Shown: one piece after another, positions 1-8,532 of the stretch
Position numbering within the stretch: position 1 is the stretch's first letter
Layout of the letters: every line of letters begins with the position of its first letter
Source of the DNA: JAIVJG01 sp964236735
Lineage (GTDB): Bacteria; Acidobacteriota; Blastocatellia; Pyrinomonadales; Pyrinomonadaceae
Length of the DNA stretch: 64,000 nt
Direction of reading: 5' to 3'
Assembly: GCA_964236735.1 (NCBI GenBank)
Contig: CAXSFM010000009.1
Coordinates: forward strand, 62,001-126,000
The notes under the pieces: generated by a model
Database searches by the model: none
Seen by the model: the letters and a program-made list of their open reading frames with translations, nothing else
What the model was told of the DNA's origin: nothing
Position numbers and translations under genes: made by a program

Positions 1-782
1 GTTTCCAGACTGACGACGCCGCGATAGCCATCCTGCTTGAGCGCGCGATACTGCGCGACGTAGTCAATGATGCCGCCGCCCATCTTCATCCATTCGTACT
101 TATCCCCGCCCGCGCGCACGACATCTTTGCAGTGCATATAGCCGAGTCGGTTTTTTGGCAGGCGCGAGTAACCGTCCGGGTAAGCAATCTCGCCGCGACT
201 GGCAGCGTTGCCCGGGTCCCAGTTCAGTTTGAAGTACGGTGAACGAACCGCGTCGAGTGTACGCGCAGCTTCGGCTCCGGTGGCTGTGTTGCAACTCGGC
301 TCGTTCTCAAGCAGCAATGTTATTTTGCGCTTCTCCGCCTTCCGCGCCGCCGCGATTAACTTTTGATCTATGGCGGCGCGATAGGGCTTTTGATCGTCGA
401 GCCGCCAGAAATCAAAGATGCGGATCCTGTCCACATGAAAGACGCGGGCGAGTTCAAAGCCGCGCTCCAACAATTCATCCTGCTGCTCGTAGGTAAAGTC
501 CGCGCTGAACTGATCGCGCTTCGGGCTGAACTGCGAGGTCGGCGCAGCAGGCCAGTCAACTTTGAATATCGGCGACGCAATCGAGGACACGCGCAGCTTG
601 TACTTCGACAGAATCCGGCGGGCTTCGGCGATCTCTTTCGCGTCGAGCCGCATGATGTTCTTGCCCCACATCGAGCGGAGTTCGATGTACTGCAAACCAA
701 ACTCCTGCGCCGCAACTTTCGCTGCGCGCTCGAAGTCTGCGCCGATCTCGTCGTTGATAACTGATAGTTTGAAGGTTGGCAT
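1..782 (-). CDS. Sugar phosphate isomerase/epimerase-like TIM-barrel protein (3' end beyond window)
   Basis: The reading frame opens with ATG at 782 (MPTFKLSVINDEIG) and runs off the left edge with no stop, giving about 260 residues. It resembles the AP-endonuclease-2/xylose-isomerase-like TIM-barrel family. Conserved-looking acidic and His positions sit in LLLENEPS, KLNWDPGN, GYMHCKDV and the final VVSLET, the usual metal-ligand strands of these enzymes. No signal peptide is seen, so it should be cytoplasmic. It is the last visible gene of a minus-strand set that includes a dehydratase, a permease and a DgoK-type kinase, so a role in sugar or sugar-acid isomerisation is inferred. The substrate cannot be told from sequence. 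Confidence 0.8.
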   Translation of the reverse strand, partial: MPTFKLSVINDEIGADFERAAKVAAQEFGLQYIELRSMWGKNIMRLDAKEIAEARRILSKYKLRVSSIASPIFKVDWPAAPTSQFSPKRDQFSADFTYEQQDELLERGFELARVFHVDRIRIFDFWRLDDQKPYRAAIDQKLIAAARKAEKRKITLLLENEPSCNTATGAEAARTLDAVRSPYFKLNWDPGNAASRGEIAYPDGYSRLPKNRLGYMHCKDVVRAGGDKYEWMKMGGGIIDYVAQYRALKQDGYRGVVSLE

Positions 783-891
783 AATCAAATAGTCTGGAGT
801 CTGGAGTCTTGAGTCAGAAGTCGAAGATTTGGAATCAGCCGTTGAGGCCGGAAGCTTCAAGTCTGCAAATGCGTGACCATGAACTCTTCAC
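783..891. repeat. Short intergenic region with a tandem GTCTGGA-type repeat
   Basis: Between the two isomerase-like genes the DNA holds a short degenerate tandem (AGTCTGGAGTCTGGAGTC, about 790-808, then a diverged unit). It resembles the other low-complexity intergenic repeats in this window. No gene or clear terminator is seen. Confidence 0.4.
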
Positions 892-1863
892 TCAAATTTT
901 CATTCCCAACTTTTCTTCAAGATACTTCTTGCTAATCTCCGCGCACTCTTTCGGCGTTCGCGTCTTGTCCGGCACGCTATCGAGTTCGATGACAGCCCAA
1001 CCACGAAACTTGACATCCCTGAGCGCGGCGAAGACCGCCGGAAGATCAACTCTGCCGCGTCCGAGTTCGACGAAGCGATAACCGCGACCGCGCTCATCAC
1101 TCGCCGCGAGCGTCTCGACATCCTTGATGTGCAGAAAGAGCAAGCGGTCTTTGTACTGCCTGATCGCCTTGGCGGGGTCGCCGCCGCCCTGCTGGTAATG
1201 CGCGATGTCGAGTTCAAGCTTCACGTAGCGCGGATCAGCCGCCTCCATAATCCGATCAACTTCGTCGGGCGATTCACCGAGGCTGCCCATGTGATTGTGA
1301 TAGCTGAGGGGGACTCCCAAATCTGTCGTGCGCTTGCCGATCTCTGTTAAGACCTTGCCGAGTTGTTTGAAGTCTGCGGCCTCCGGCTTACGATCTTTGG
1401 GACGCGCCGAATCAGTCACCTGCAAGTAACGCCCGCCCACATCATGCACAAACTTCGCGTTAGTGGAATGCTTGGCAATCTCTGCGGCTTCTGTGCCGGA
1501 AGCGATGCCGACTCCTCCGCTCGATAGCGCGACCATTTTGAGATGATGCTGCTCCAATAAATCACGCAAAGCTTTCGGACGCGCGCCATAGTCTTTCAGG
1601 ATGTTGCTGCGAAGCTGTATGCCGCGAAATCCGACATCTGAGATGTCCGTGATGGCCTGTTCGTCCTTCTCGTTCCATGTAATCGCCGCGTAGCCAAAGC
1701 GGATGTCGGACGGCGCGGGCGTCACAGGCTTATCAAAGTAAGAGAGATCAACGGGCGGGTAGAGCGCGGGTTCGAGCGCGCCCGCGAAGTTCTTAATCGG
1801 AAGCGATGAAGCAGCTGCGACTGCTCCGATGCTGATGATGAAACGACGACGCGAGATTGACAT
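892..1863 (-). CDS. Exported sugar phosphate isomerase/epimerase-like TIM-barrel protein
   Basis: This 323-residue protein begins with a twin-arginine-like signal (SRRRFIISIGAVAAASS, about residues 4-20), so it is probably exported folded. The rest fits the xylose-isomerase-like TIM-barrel family: SYHNHMGSLGE, LELDIAHY, LHIKDV and AVIELDS supply the typical Glu/Asp/His metal ligands. Close relatives are often annotated as sugar phosphate isomerases or as hydroxypyruvate isomerase-like. An exported version is unlikely to use phosphorylated sugars, so the label is about fold, not substrate. It lies 76 nt downstream of the IlvD/Edd dehydratase gene on the same strand and is probably co-transcribed. 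Confidence 0.85.
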   Translation of the reverse strand: MSISRRRFIISIGAVAAASSLPIKNFAGALEPALYPPVDLSYFDKPVTPAPSDIRFGYAAITWNEKDEQAITDISDVGFRGIQLRSNILKDYGARPKALRDLLEQHHLKMVALSSGGVGIASGTEAAEIAKHSTNAKFVHDVGGRYLQVTDSARPKDRKPEAADFKQLGKVLTEIGKRTTDLGVPLSYHNHMGSLGESPDEVDRIMEAADPRYVKLELDIAHYQQGGGDPAKAIRQYKDRLLFLHIKDVETLAASDERGRGYRFVELGRGRVDLPAVFAALRDVKFRGWAVIELDSVPDKTRTPKECAEISKKYLEEKLGMKI

Positions 1864-1939
1864 GTTGTAGCTCCTTTACGATTGAGTACGACGAAGGCGC
1901 GCGGATTTGTCAGCATCACCTGCGGTACTGACAGAACAG

Positions 1940-3649
1940 TTAATGAGATTCGCGCGCTACTGCCGCTCCGCTTGCTCCGACCAGAAAATCTAAATCCGCG
2001 CCCTGATCGGCTTGCATGACGTGGTCATGGTAGAGCCTGTAATAACCTCGCTCGGATGAAGGCGCTGGCGCTTTCCACATCGCGCGTCGTTGCTCAATCT
2101 CTGACTCGGAAACATCGAGATGGAGCCGACGAGCCGCAACATCGAGGTCAATCATGTCGCCGTCTTTAACGAGCGCGAGCAGTCCGCCTGCCGCCGCTTC
2201 GGGAGCAATGTGCAGGACAACTGTGCCGTAAGCAGTGCCGCTCATCCGTGCGTCGGAAATGCGTACCATGTCTGTGATTCCTTTTTTCAAAAGCTTCGCG
2301 GGCAGCGGCATGTTTCCAACTTCGGGCATCCCTGGATAACCGCGTGGGCCGCAGTTCTTCAAGACCAGCACGCACGTTTCGTCAACATCAAGATCGGGGT
2401 CGTCAATGCGCGAGTTGAATTCTTCGATAGTCTCAAACACGACGGCTCTGCCGCGATGCTGCATCAATTCGGGCGTTGCCGCCGAAGGCTTAATCACCGC
2501 TCCATTCGGACACAAATTGCCGTGCAGGACTGCGATGCCTCCGTCAATTACCAACGGAGCGTCGAGCGGTTTGATGACATCACGATTATAACAGGGCGCA
2601 TCAGCGATATTTTCGCCGATGGCTTTGCCATTAGCGGTCAACGCTTCGGGATGAATCATCTGCCCCAACTCGCGCATGACCGCAGGCACTCCCCCCGCGT
2701 AATAAAAATCTTCCATCAGGTATTTTCCCGCAGGCATCAGGTTGACGAGGCATGGAACATTGCGCCCAAGACGATCCCAATCATCAAGCGTGAGCGGGAC
2801 TCCGATGCGCCCCGCGATTGCCAGCAGGTGGATGACGGCATTGGTTGAGCCGCCGATTGCGCCGACCACGCGAATCGCATTTTCAAAAGCTTCGCGCGTC
2901 AGGATTTTCGACATCCGCAAATCTTCCTTAACCATCTCGACAACGCGACGGCCAGCCAGATGAGCCAGCGTGTAGCGGTGCGAGTCAACGGCAGGAATCG
3001 CGGCGTTCGTCGGCAATCCGATGCCCAACGATTCAACTACGCTCGCCATCGTCGAAGCCGTGCCCATCGTCATGCAATGACCCGCCGAGCGATTCATGCC
3101 GCCTTCCGCTTCAAGGAAATCGCACTCGCTCATCAGGCCGCAGCGCACGTCTTCGCTGAACCTCCAAACGTCTGTGCCGGAGCCGATGTCTTTGCCGCGA
3201 AACTTGCCGTTGAGCATCGGCCCGCCCGAAACCATGATCGCGGGCAAGTCGCAACTGGCCGCGCCCATCAACAGCGCGGGCGTCGTTTTGTCGCAGCCCG
3301 CCAGCAACACGACGCCGTCGAGCGGGTTGGCGCGGATAGACTCTTCGACATCCATGCTCACCAGATTGCGAAAGAGCATCGCCGTCGGGCGCATCAATGT
3401 TTCGCCAAGCGACATCACAGGGAACTCAAGCGGGAAACCTCCGGCTTCGTACACGCCGCGCTTGACATGCTCCGCGAGTTTACGAAAGTGCGCGTTGCAC
3501 GGCGTCAACTCAGACCAGGTGTTACAGATACCGATGACTGGCCGCCCGTCAAACAGATGATCGGGCAAGCCCTGATTCTTCATCCAACTGCGATGAATAA
3601 AGCCGCCTTTATCCTTCGGGCCGAACCATGCTGCGCTGCGAAATTTCAT
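1940..3649 (-). CDS. IlvD/Edd family sugar-acid dehydratase (arabinonate/galactonate/xylonate type)
   Basis: This 569-residue protein is a full-length IlvD/Edd dehydratase, which removes water from an aldonic acid or a dihydroxy acid using an Fe-S cluster. The three cluster cysteines can be seen at about C42 (VIGICNTW), C119 (LAGCDKT) and C192 (GHCMTMGTAS). The N-terminal WFGPKDKGGFIHRSWMKNQG and overall length match the pentonate dehydratase branch (such as L-arabinonate dehydratase) better than true IlvD. The neighbouring permease, 2-keto-3-deoxy-sugar-acid kinase (DgoK type) and lactonase support sugar-acid breakdown rather than valine/isoleucine synthesis. The exact aldonate cannot be decided. 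It follows the permease gene with a 19-nt gap. Confidence 0.9.
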   Translation of the reverse strand: MKFRSAAWFGPKDKGGFIHRSWMKNQGLPDHLFDGRPVIGICNTWSELTPCNAHFRKLAEHVKRGVYEAGGFPLEFPVMSLGETLMRPTAMLFRNLVSMDVEESIRANPLDGVVLLAGCDKTTPALLMGAASCDLPAIMVSGGPMLNGKFRGKDIGSGTDVWRFSEDVRCGLMSECDFLEAEGGMNRSAGHCMTMGTASTMASVVESLGIGLPTNAAIPAVDSHRYTLAHLAGRRVVEMVKEDLRMSKILTREAFENAIRVVGAIGGSTNAVIHLLAIAGRIGVPLTLDDWDRLGRNVPCLVNLMPAGKYLMEDFYYAGGVPAVMRELGQMIHPEALTANGKAIGENIADAPCYNRDVIKPLDAPLVIDGGIAVLHGNLCPNGAVIKPSAATPELMQHRGRAVVFETIEEFNSRIDDPDLDVDETCVLVLKNCGPRGYPGMPEVGNMPLPAKLLKKGITDMVRISDARMSGTAYGTVVLHIAPEAAAGGLLALVKDGDMIDLDVAARRLHLDVSESEIEQRRAMWKAPAPSSERGYYRLYHDHVMQADQGADLDFLVGASGAAVARESH

Positions 3650-3668
3650 AACGTGTGTTCGTCAAACC

Positions 3669-5027
3669 TTAAATCGTTTTTGATGCTTCGGAAGGTTCAC
3701 TTGGACTAACGCCGACAAACTCAAGTTTGTCCGTCAAAGCCCTTTTCCTCGTCGCTCGAATTGAAAGCACGAGGAACGCGGCGACGAACGAAGTTAGCGA
3801 AAGATACATCACGCCGCCCAAAAATGAGTTCGTCACTTTGCTCACATAGCCGACGACGGACGGCCCGGCTAATCCGCCTAGGTTCCCGACTGAATTGATG
3901 AGTCCTATCGAAGCGGCGGCGGCTGTCCCTGACAGGAAGCTTGTCGGCAAAGCCCAGAAGCCGGGCAGATAGCCGTACATCCCGATGGCCGCGACGCAGA
4001 ACATGGCAACGGCCACAGTCAGTTGGTCTCGAAACAAGATGCCCGCCGCGAGTCCGATGCTGGCGATGAGCATTGACAGCGCCGTGTGCCAGCGTCGCTC
4101 TCCCGTTCGATCAGACGACCAACCGATGAGAAGTATCGCGATGAGGCCGACGCAGTAAGGCAAAGCCGAGATGAGGCCGACGGTGGAGTTGGATGAACCG
4201 GAAGCCTGCTTGATGATTGTCGGCAGCCAGAAGTTAAAGCCATAGACGGTGCTTGCCATGCAGAACACGCAGAGCGTCATCAGGATCACCTCTCGATGCC
4301 GCAAGGCTTGCCAGACGTTCAAAGAGTGCGCTTCAAGCTTCGCCTGTTTCTCCTTTTCCAACTCCGCGTTGAGCCACAGCCGTTCGTCTTCAGGCAGCCA
4401 ACGCGCCTGATGCGGGCGGTCTGTGAGATAGAAAATCGTGACGATGCCGAAGATGATCGCAGGCAAGCCTTCAAGGATAAAGAGCCAACGCCAACCCGCC
4501 AGACCGAACCAGTGGATGCCAAGCAATTTGCCTGAGATGGGCGAGCCGATGATATTTGAAATCGGTTGCCCGGCCATGAACAACGCGAGCGCCTTGGCTC
4601 TGTCCTGATAACGAAACCAGTGGCTCAGGTAAACGACGACGCCTGGAAAGAATCCTGCTTCCGCCGCGCCGAGTATAAAGCGTAGCGTGTAGAACTGTGT
4701 CTGCGTGTGGATGAAGCCCATCAGGACCGCGATGATGCCCCAGGAGACCATGATGCGCGCAATCCAACGACGCGCGCTCCAACGCTCGACCAGAATGCAG
4801 CCAGGAATCTCAAGCAGCACGTAACCGACGAAGAAGATGCCTGCTCCGAACCCGATCACGTCGTCGGCGAAGTGCAAATCGCCTTTCATGTCGAGCGCGG
4901 CAAAGCCGAGGTTGACGCGATCAAGGTAAGCGATGACGTAAAGGAAAAACAGATACGGCAGCAACCGTAGCGTGATGCGCCGGCGTGTTCGTTCCGCGAT
5001 TGAGTTTGTCTCAAGTGTCCGGCTCAT
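3669..5027 (-). CDS. MFS permease, anion:cation symporter type, probable sugar-acid transporter
   Basis: This 452-residue protein shows the twelve hydrophobic segments of a major facilitator permease. The N-terminal LPYLFFLYVIAYLDRVNLGFA and the GAAEAGFFPGVVVYLSHWF stretch are hallmarks of the ACS branch, which includes galactonate, glucarate and tartrate carriers. Its start codon overlaps the stop of the DgoK-type kinase by four bases (ATGA), so the two are translationally coupled. The context suggests uptake of the aldonate handled by the dehydratase and kinase. Substrate assignment is inference. Confidence 0.9.
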   Translation of the reverse strand: MSRTLETNSIAERTRRRITLRLLPYLFFLYVIAYLDRVNLGFAALDMKGDLHFADDVIGFGAGIFFVGYVLLEIPGCILVERWSARRWIARIMVSWGIIAVLMGFIHTQTQFYTLRFILGAAEAGFFPGVVVYLSHWFRYQDRAKALALFMAGQPISNIIGSPISGKLLGIHWFGLAGWRWLFILEGLPAIIFGIVTIFYLTDRPHQARWLPEDERLWLNAELEKEKQAKLEAHSLNVWQALRHREVILMTLCVFCMASTVYGFNFWLPTIIKQASGSSNSTVGLISALPYCVGLIAILLIGWSSDRTGERRWHTALSMLIASIGLAAGILFRDQLTVAVAMFCVAAIGMYGYLPGFWALPTSFLSGTAAAASIGLINSVGNLGGLAGPSVVGYVSKVTNSFLGGVMYLSLTSFVAAFLVLSIRATRKRALTDKLEFVGVSPSEPSEASKTI

Positions 5028-6067
5028 GTTGGGTTCGATTCGACGCTCCTCCTCAAAGCTGCGGATAGCGCGCAGATGCTTCTTAGCCCTGTAAGAAATG
5101 CTTTTTCAGTTTGTTCCGCAGTCAGCACCAGCGCGTCAATCGCCATCGAGCGGAGCGCGCCGGCGCAGGCTTCGGCGATCAATGCGTGCCCGCTGATGAC
5201 AACCCGCGTGTTGCCGTTTATGACTCCACGCGCCGCGAGCGAATCGAGATCAGAAGCGAGGAACGCGCCCAACAGAAAAGAGAAACGGTCTGCGGGCGTT
5301 CCCTGATTTTTGACTGCGAGCAGCCGCACACAGAACAATGCTCTCGGCAGACCTGAACGCCGCTGTTCATTCATGCCAGCTTCAATCCATTCGGGCGATA
5401 AACTGTCCGGCCACTTGTCGCCGACAGAGTCCGCGAGAATCGTTTGCGTCCGCACGGCCTCGATCATTTCACCGCAGAGCGATGTGACGCTCGATTGAAC
5501 GCGCCCTTGAGCGTCGAGTTTGATGGCCTTCCAATGCGAACCCAGATTAAGCAGCACGCCGGATGCTGCAACCAAGCCAAGCACGTACAGACCGACGCAC
5601 AAAGTTTCTTCGCCGCGCATCATGTCGTCCGTGTCGAGCGATGCAAAGCCTGCTGTATCTAATCCTGTTCGCACGCCCGGCACGAGCAGGAAGGGAAGCG
5701 TGGTTATCTCTGGAAACTGAAATCGCCGCGTGGCGTTTGAAAGTTCTCGCAGTCCGGCAGGCGCTTTTGTGTGCGCGATTTCTGCAATGCCGAGCGGCGA
5801 GCCAATCATCCCCGCGCCGATAACGCAAACGGGCTGCGCCGAGTTCGCAATGACATTAGTTTGTTCTCGCAAGTCGGCGATTAATTCTTTGAGCGATGTT
5901 TGAATGCGCGTCTTCGTTTGCTCACGCGCTGAATCGCGGACTCCCACTTGTCGGCTTCCGCGTGCCAGAACTTTCTCGCCGCGCATCAACCACGCGCGCG
6001 TGTTGGTGGTTCCCATATCAACGTAGATGGCGCAGAAACTTTCAGCCGTCGTTTCGTCGTCGCTCAT
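5024..6067 (-). CDS. dgoK: 2-dehydro-3-deoxygalactonokinase family protein
   Basis: About 347 residues in the DgoK family, which phosphorylates 2-keto-3-deoxy-galactonate (or a related 2-keto-3-deoxy acid) with ATP. The N-terminal YVDMGTTNTRAWL phosphate-binding motif, GAGMIGSPLG, VPGVRT, MRGEE and the glycine-rich LNLGSHWKAI are all characteristic. The frame extends to a TTG at 6073, but ATG at 6067 is the better start. The upstream lactonase stop codon is a few bases away and the downstream permease overlaps, so lactonase, kinase, permease and dehydratase form one unit. No 2-keto-3-deoxy-6-phospho-aldonate aldolase is present in the window. Confidence 0.88.
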   Translation of the reverse strand: MSDDETTAESFCAIYVDMGTTNTRAWLMRGEKVLARGSRQVGVRDSAREQTKTRIQTSLKELIADLREQTNVIANSAQPVCVIGAGMIGSPLGIAEIAHTKAPAGLRELSNATRRFQFPEITTLPFLLVPGVRTGLDTAGFASLDTDDMMRGEETLCVGLYVLGLVAASGVLLNLGSHWKAIKLDAQGRVQSSVTSLCGEMIEAVRTQTILADSVGDKWPDSLSPEWIEAGMNEQRRSGLPRALFCVRLLAVKNQGTPADRFSFLLGAFLASDLDSLAARGVINGNTRVVISGHALIAEACAGALRSMAIDALVLTAEQTEKAFLTGLRSICALSAALRRSVESNPT

Positions 6068-6073
6068 ACTCAA

Positions 6074-7150
6074 TCAACAAATGTGCGCGCCCTGCGTGTT
6101 GACATAGACCGCGTAGAGCGATTGGCTGGCGACCATGAACAGACGATTTCTTTTCAATCCGCCGAAAGAGAGGTTGGCGCAAATCTCCGGCAACAGAATC
6201 TGACCGATAAGTTGCCCATCCGGCGCGATGATGTGGACGCCGTCATAGCCTTCGCCAACCCAACCCGCGCCCGCCCAGATGTTGCCGTCAACGTCTGCGC
6301 GAATGCCGTCCGCGCCGCCCGCGTAGCTGCCGTCCTTCTGCTTCTGTTTCATCAAGACGAACTCGCGCTTGTTGCTGACCTTCGTTTCATCAACGATGTC
6401 CCAGACGGTGATGTTGCCAGGTGCGCCCGTGTCTGCGAGATAAAGTTTTTTGTAGTCGGGAGAGAAGCACAGCCCATTCGGTTTGTCGGCTGCGTCGGTG
6501 ACGATTTCTATCTTCGCCGTTTTTGCATCAATGCGATAGACGGCTTCTTTCAGTTCGAGCGCGCCCTTGTTGCCTTCGTAGTTACCCATGCTGCCGTAGC
6601 CCGGGTCTGTGAACCAGATGCCGCCATCTGGATGCACGATGATGTCGTTTGGCGCGTTGAGCGGCTTGCCCTGCCACTTGTCCGCGAGGACTGTCACCGC
6701 GCCGTTGTGTTCATAGCGCACGACGCGGCGCGTGCCGTGTTCGCATGATAACTGTCGTCCTTCCCAATCGAACGTGTTGCCGTTCGAGTTGTTTGAAGGA
6801 TTGCGAATTGCGCTGACGTGTCCGTCGTCCGCGAGCCAGCGATGCTGCACGTCATTCGCGACATCGCTCCACACGAGATAGCGTCCGCCGCTATGCCACG
6901 CCGCGCCTTCAGCCCACAACATACCCGTGTGCAGGCGTTGGATAGGCGTGTTGCCGATCTTGTATTTTCCGAATCGCTTGTCGAGTACGATGATGTCGTG
7001 TTCAGGATAGCGTTGCGGCGAGGCGTCCTGCCCGTAGTTGCGTGGAGACTGCGCGGCGGCGACTGTGGCTAGTGAAGCGGTCAGCGTCGCGGCGATGAAG
7101 CCACGTCGCCCGATGGTTGAATGTTCGCTCGTTGTTTCAGTTTTCATCAT
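6074..7150 (-). CDS. SMP-30/gluconolactonase family protein, Tat-exported
   Basis: The protein carries a twin-arginine signal (IGRRGFIAATLTASLATVAAA) followed by a six-bladed beta-propeller of the SMP-30/gluconolactonase/LRE family. LWAEGAAW, LNAPNDIIVHPDGGIWFTDPGYG, KPNGLCFSPD and GGADGIRADVDGNIWAGAG are the usual metal-binding blade motifs. It probably opens a sugar lactone in the periplasm to the aldonate used by the following genes. In-frame starts exist at 7192, 7174 and 7150; I prefer 7150 (MMKTETT), which keeps the start outside the palindromic repeat whose edge is at 7175. The 7174 ATG would lie directly against that repeat. Confidence 0.87.
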   Translation of the reverse strand: MMKTETTSEHSTIGRRGFIAATLTASLATVAAAQSPRNYGQDASPQRYPEHDIIVLDKRFGKYKIGNTPIQRLHTGMLWAEGAAWHSGGRYLVWSDVANDVQHRWLADDGHVSAIRNPSNNSNGNTFDWEGRQLSCEHGTRRVVRYEHNGAVTVLADKWQGKPLNAPNDIIVHPDGGIWFTDPGYGSMGNYEGNKGALELKEAVYRIDAKTAKIEIVTDAADKPNGLCFSPDYKKLYLADTGAPGNITVWDIVDETKVSNKREFVLMKQKQKDGSYAGGADGIRADVDGNIWAGAGWVGEGYDGVHIIAPDGQLIGQILLPEICANLSFGGLKRNRLFMVASQSLYAVYVNTQGAHIC

Positions 7151-7174
7151 AGATTCTCGGTTCTTCTGCTCCAT

Positions 7175-7329
7175 AATTATAGCGGTTTGCAACTGGATGC
7201 GACCTCTGGCGCAGGGACTTTAATCAGTACCGCGAGCGGTAGCGAGCGGGTTTCGCTTGGTCAGCAGACCCGCTCGCTATCGCTCGCGGTACTGACGGAA
7301 CTCACACCCAATTGCAACCCGCTATAATT
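7175..7329. repeat. Palindromic MITE-like element, copy 1 (GCGAGCGGTAGCGAGCGG core)
   Basis: The element is bounded by imperfect terminal inverted repeats (AATTATAGCGGTTTGCAA on the left; reverse complement of AATTATAGCGGGTTGCAA on the right). Inside, two 27-nt arms at 7225-7251 and 7268-7294 form a nearly perfect hairpin that starts CAGTACCGCGAGCGGTAGCG. Related copies are at 36163-36311 and 45879-46016. It carries no open frame and sits just upstream of the lactonase gene, in the gap between it and the esterase-like gene. Confidence 0.85.
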
Positions 7330-7496
7330 CGGCCAACCTGAACGCAGTGCGGCTTGAGCGATGCGTAAAGTTCCGCGCAAGCAAGCCAGTCTCCCGCAAA
7401 CGCACAACTGCGCGCAGGAAACTCGCAACAAGAAACCCGATCAGCTCACACTGTAAACCTTGTTCGATAGTGGCAGGTTCTGCCAGTGACGTTGAG

Positions 7497-8390
7497 TTAC
7501 TTTTCGCTCAAAAAGCCGGAGTCGGCCAGCCATTCCTGAAAGCGAGCCGGCCACGCGCCGGCGGGAGTATGGTTTTTCTCGCGCAGCCCGAAGCCGTGAC
7601 CCGCGCTTGCATAAATATGCAACTCCGCCGGAACGCCTGCCGCCTTAAACTTCAAATAGACTTCGGCCAGACCTTGCGAGATGTCCGGCCTGTCTTTGTA
7701 ACCGCACAGGAGAAAGGCTGGCGGCGAATCTTTCGTCGGCACGATCCTCTCGGAACTGCCGGGATAAATCAGGGCTTGAAAATCAGGACGCGAGTTTTCG
7801 CGTTCAATCGTGTCGGCTGCGTCCTTGTTGCCCGCATCGAAGCGCATCGCCGAGAGCGCGGCCAACTCTCCGCCTGCGGAAAATCCGATGACGCCGATGC
7901 GCGACGGCGCGATGTTCCATTCCTGCGCGCGGCTTCGCACGAGACGAATGGCGCGCTTGGTATCCGCGAGCGCGTGGTCGTCCACCGTGTAAGTTGAATT
8001 TGGCTCGCGCGCGAGACGATATTTGAGGACGAAGGCCGCGATGCCGCGCGCGCTCAACCACTGCGCGAGGTAGTAACCTTCGTGATCTATAGACAATTGG
8101 CGATGCCCGCCGCCGGGAAGAATGATGACTGCGGCGCGCGGCGTCTTTGAGTTTTTATCTTGAGCTGGAAGGTAAGGAGTCAGCGAAGGGTTGTGGATGT
8201 TCGTGACGATATGCTCGCCCTCCGGTGTGACGCGCACAGACTCTTTGCCTGTCTTGCCTTCCGAGCCGGGTGCGCCTCCCGGCCAGAGCGGAATCTCTTT
8301 TGGCGTATCAGCAGCAAAGACCGCAGACGACAGCAGCAGTAGCAGCAACCACACGAACAGAATACGCGCGAGCATGAGTTTCTTCTTCAT
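7497..8390 (-). CDS. Secreted alpha/beta hydrolase (acetyl-xylan esterase-like)
   Basis: Translation from ATG at 8390 (MKKKLMLARILFVWLLLLLLSS) gives about 297 residues with a strong Sec signal peptide ending near VFAAD. A GGGAGG-like ribosome site precedes this ATG, and the longer frame up to 8519 has no such support. The mature part is an alpha/beta hydrolase of the BD-FAE/acetyl-xylan esterase-like type: PGGGH for the oxyanion region, GFSAGGELA with the nucleophile serine, and AGHGFG with the catalytic histidine near the end. The opening EIPLWPGGAPG is common in periplasmic esterases of this group. It probably removes acyl groups from plant polysaccharide fragments; the substrate is inferred. 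Confidence 0.85.
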   Translation of the reverse strand: MKKKLMLARILFVWLLLLLLSSAVFAADTPKEIPLWPGGAPGSEGKTGKESVRVTPEGEHIVTNIHNPSLTPYLPAQDKNSKTPRAAVIILPGGGHRQLSIDHEGYYLAQWLSARGIAAFVLKYRLAREPNSTYTVDDHALADTKRAIRLVRSRAQEWNIAPSRIGVIGFSAGGELAALSAMRFDAGNKDAADTIERENSRPDFQALIYPGSSERIVPTKDSPPAFLLCGYKDRPDISQGLAEVYLKFKAAGVPAELHIYASAGHGFGLREKNHTPAGAWPARFQEWLADSGFLSEK

Positions 8391-8532
8391 ACTAACCTGA
8401 ACCTCCCTGCGATGTAGTAAACTTCCGGGCGAGGTTTGCGGAGTTGCGTCTGCGACACACGTCGGCGGGATGCGCGATGCCTCAATGGGGCACACAACGA
8501 CGCTCATCCCGCCGCACAACTTTAAGAGGTTC

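Noticed and set aside
1940..3649. IlvD of branched-chain synthesis
   Set aside because: N-terminus and length fit the sugar-acid dehydratase branch, and the neighbours are sugar-acid genes; it is far from the ilv cluster.
7225..7294. CRISPR-like repeat
   Set aside because: The units are two arms of one hairpin, not regularly spaced direct repeats with unique spacers, and no cas gene is present.
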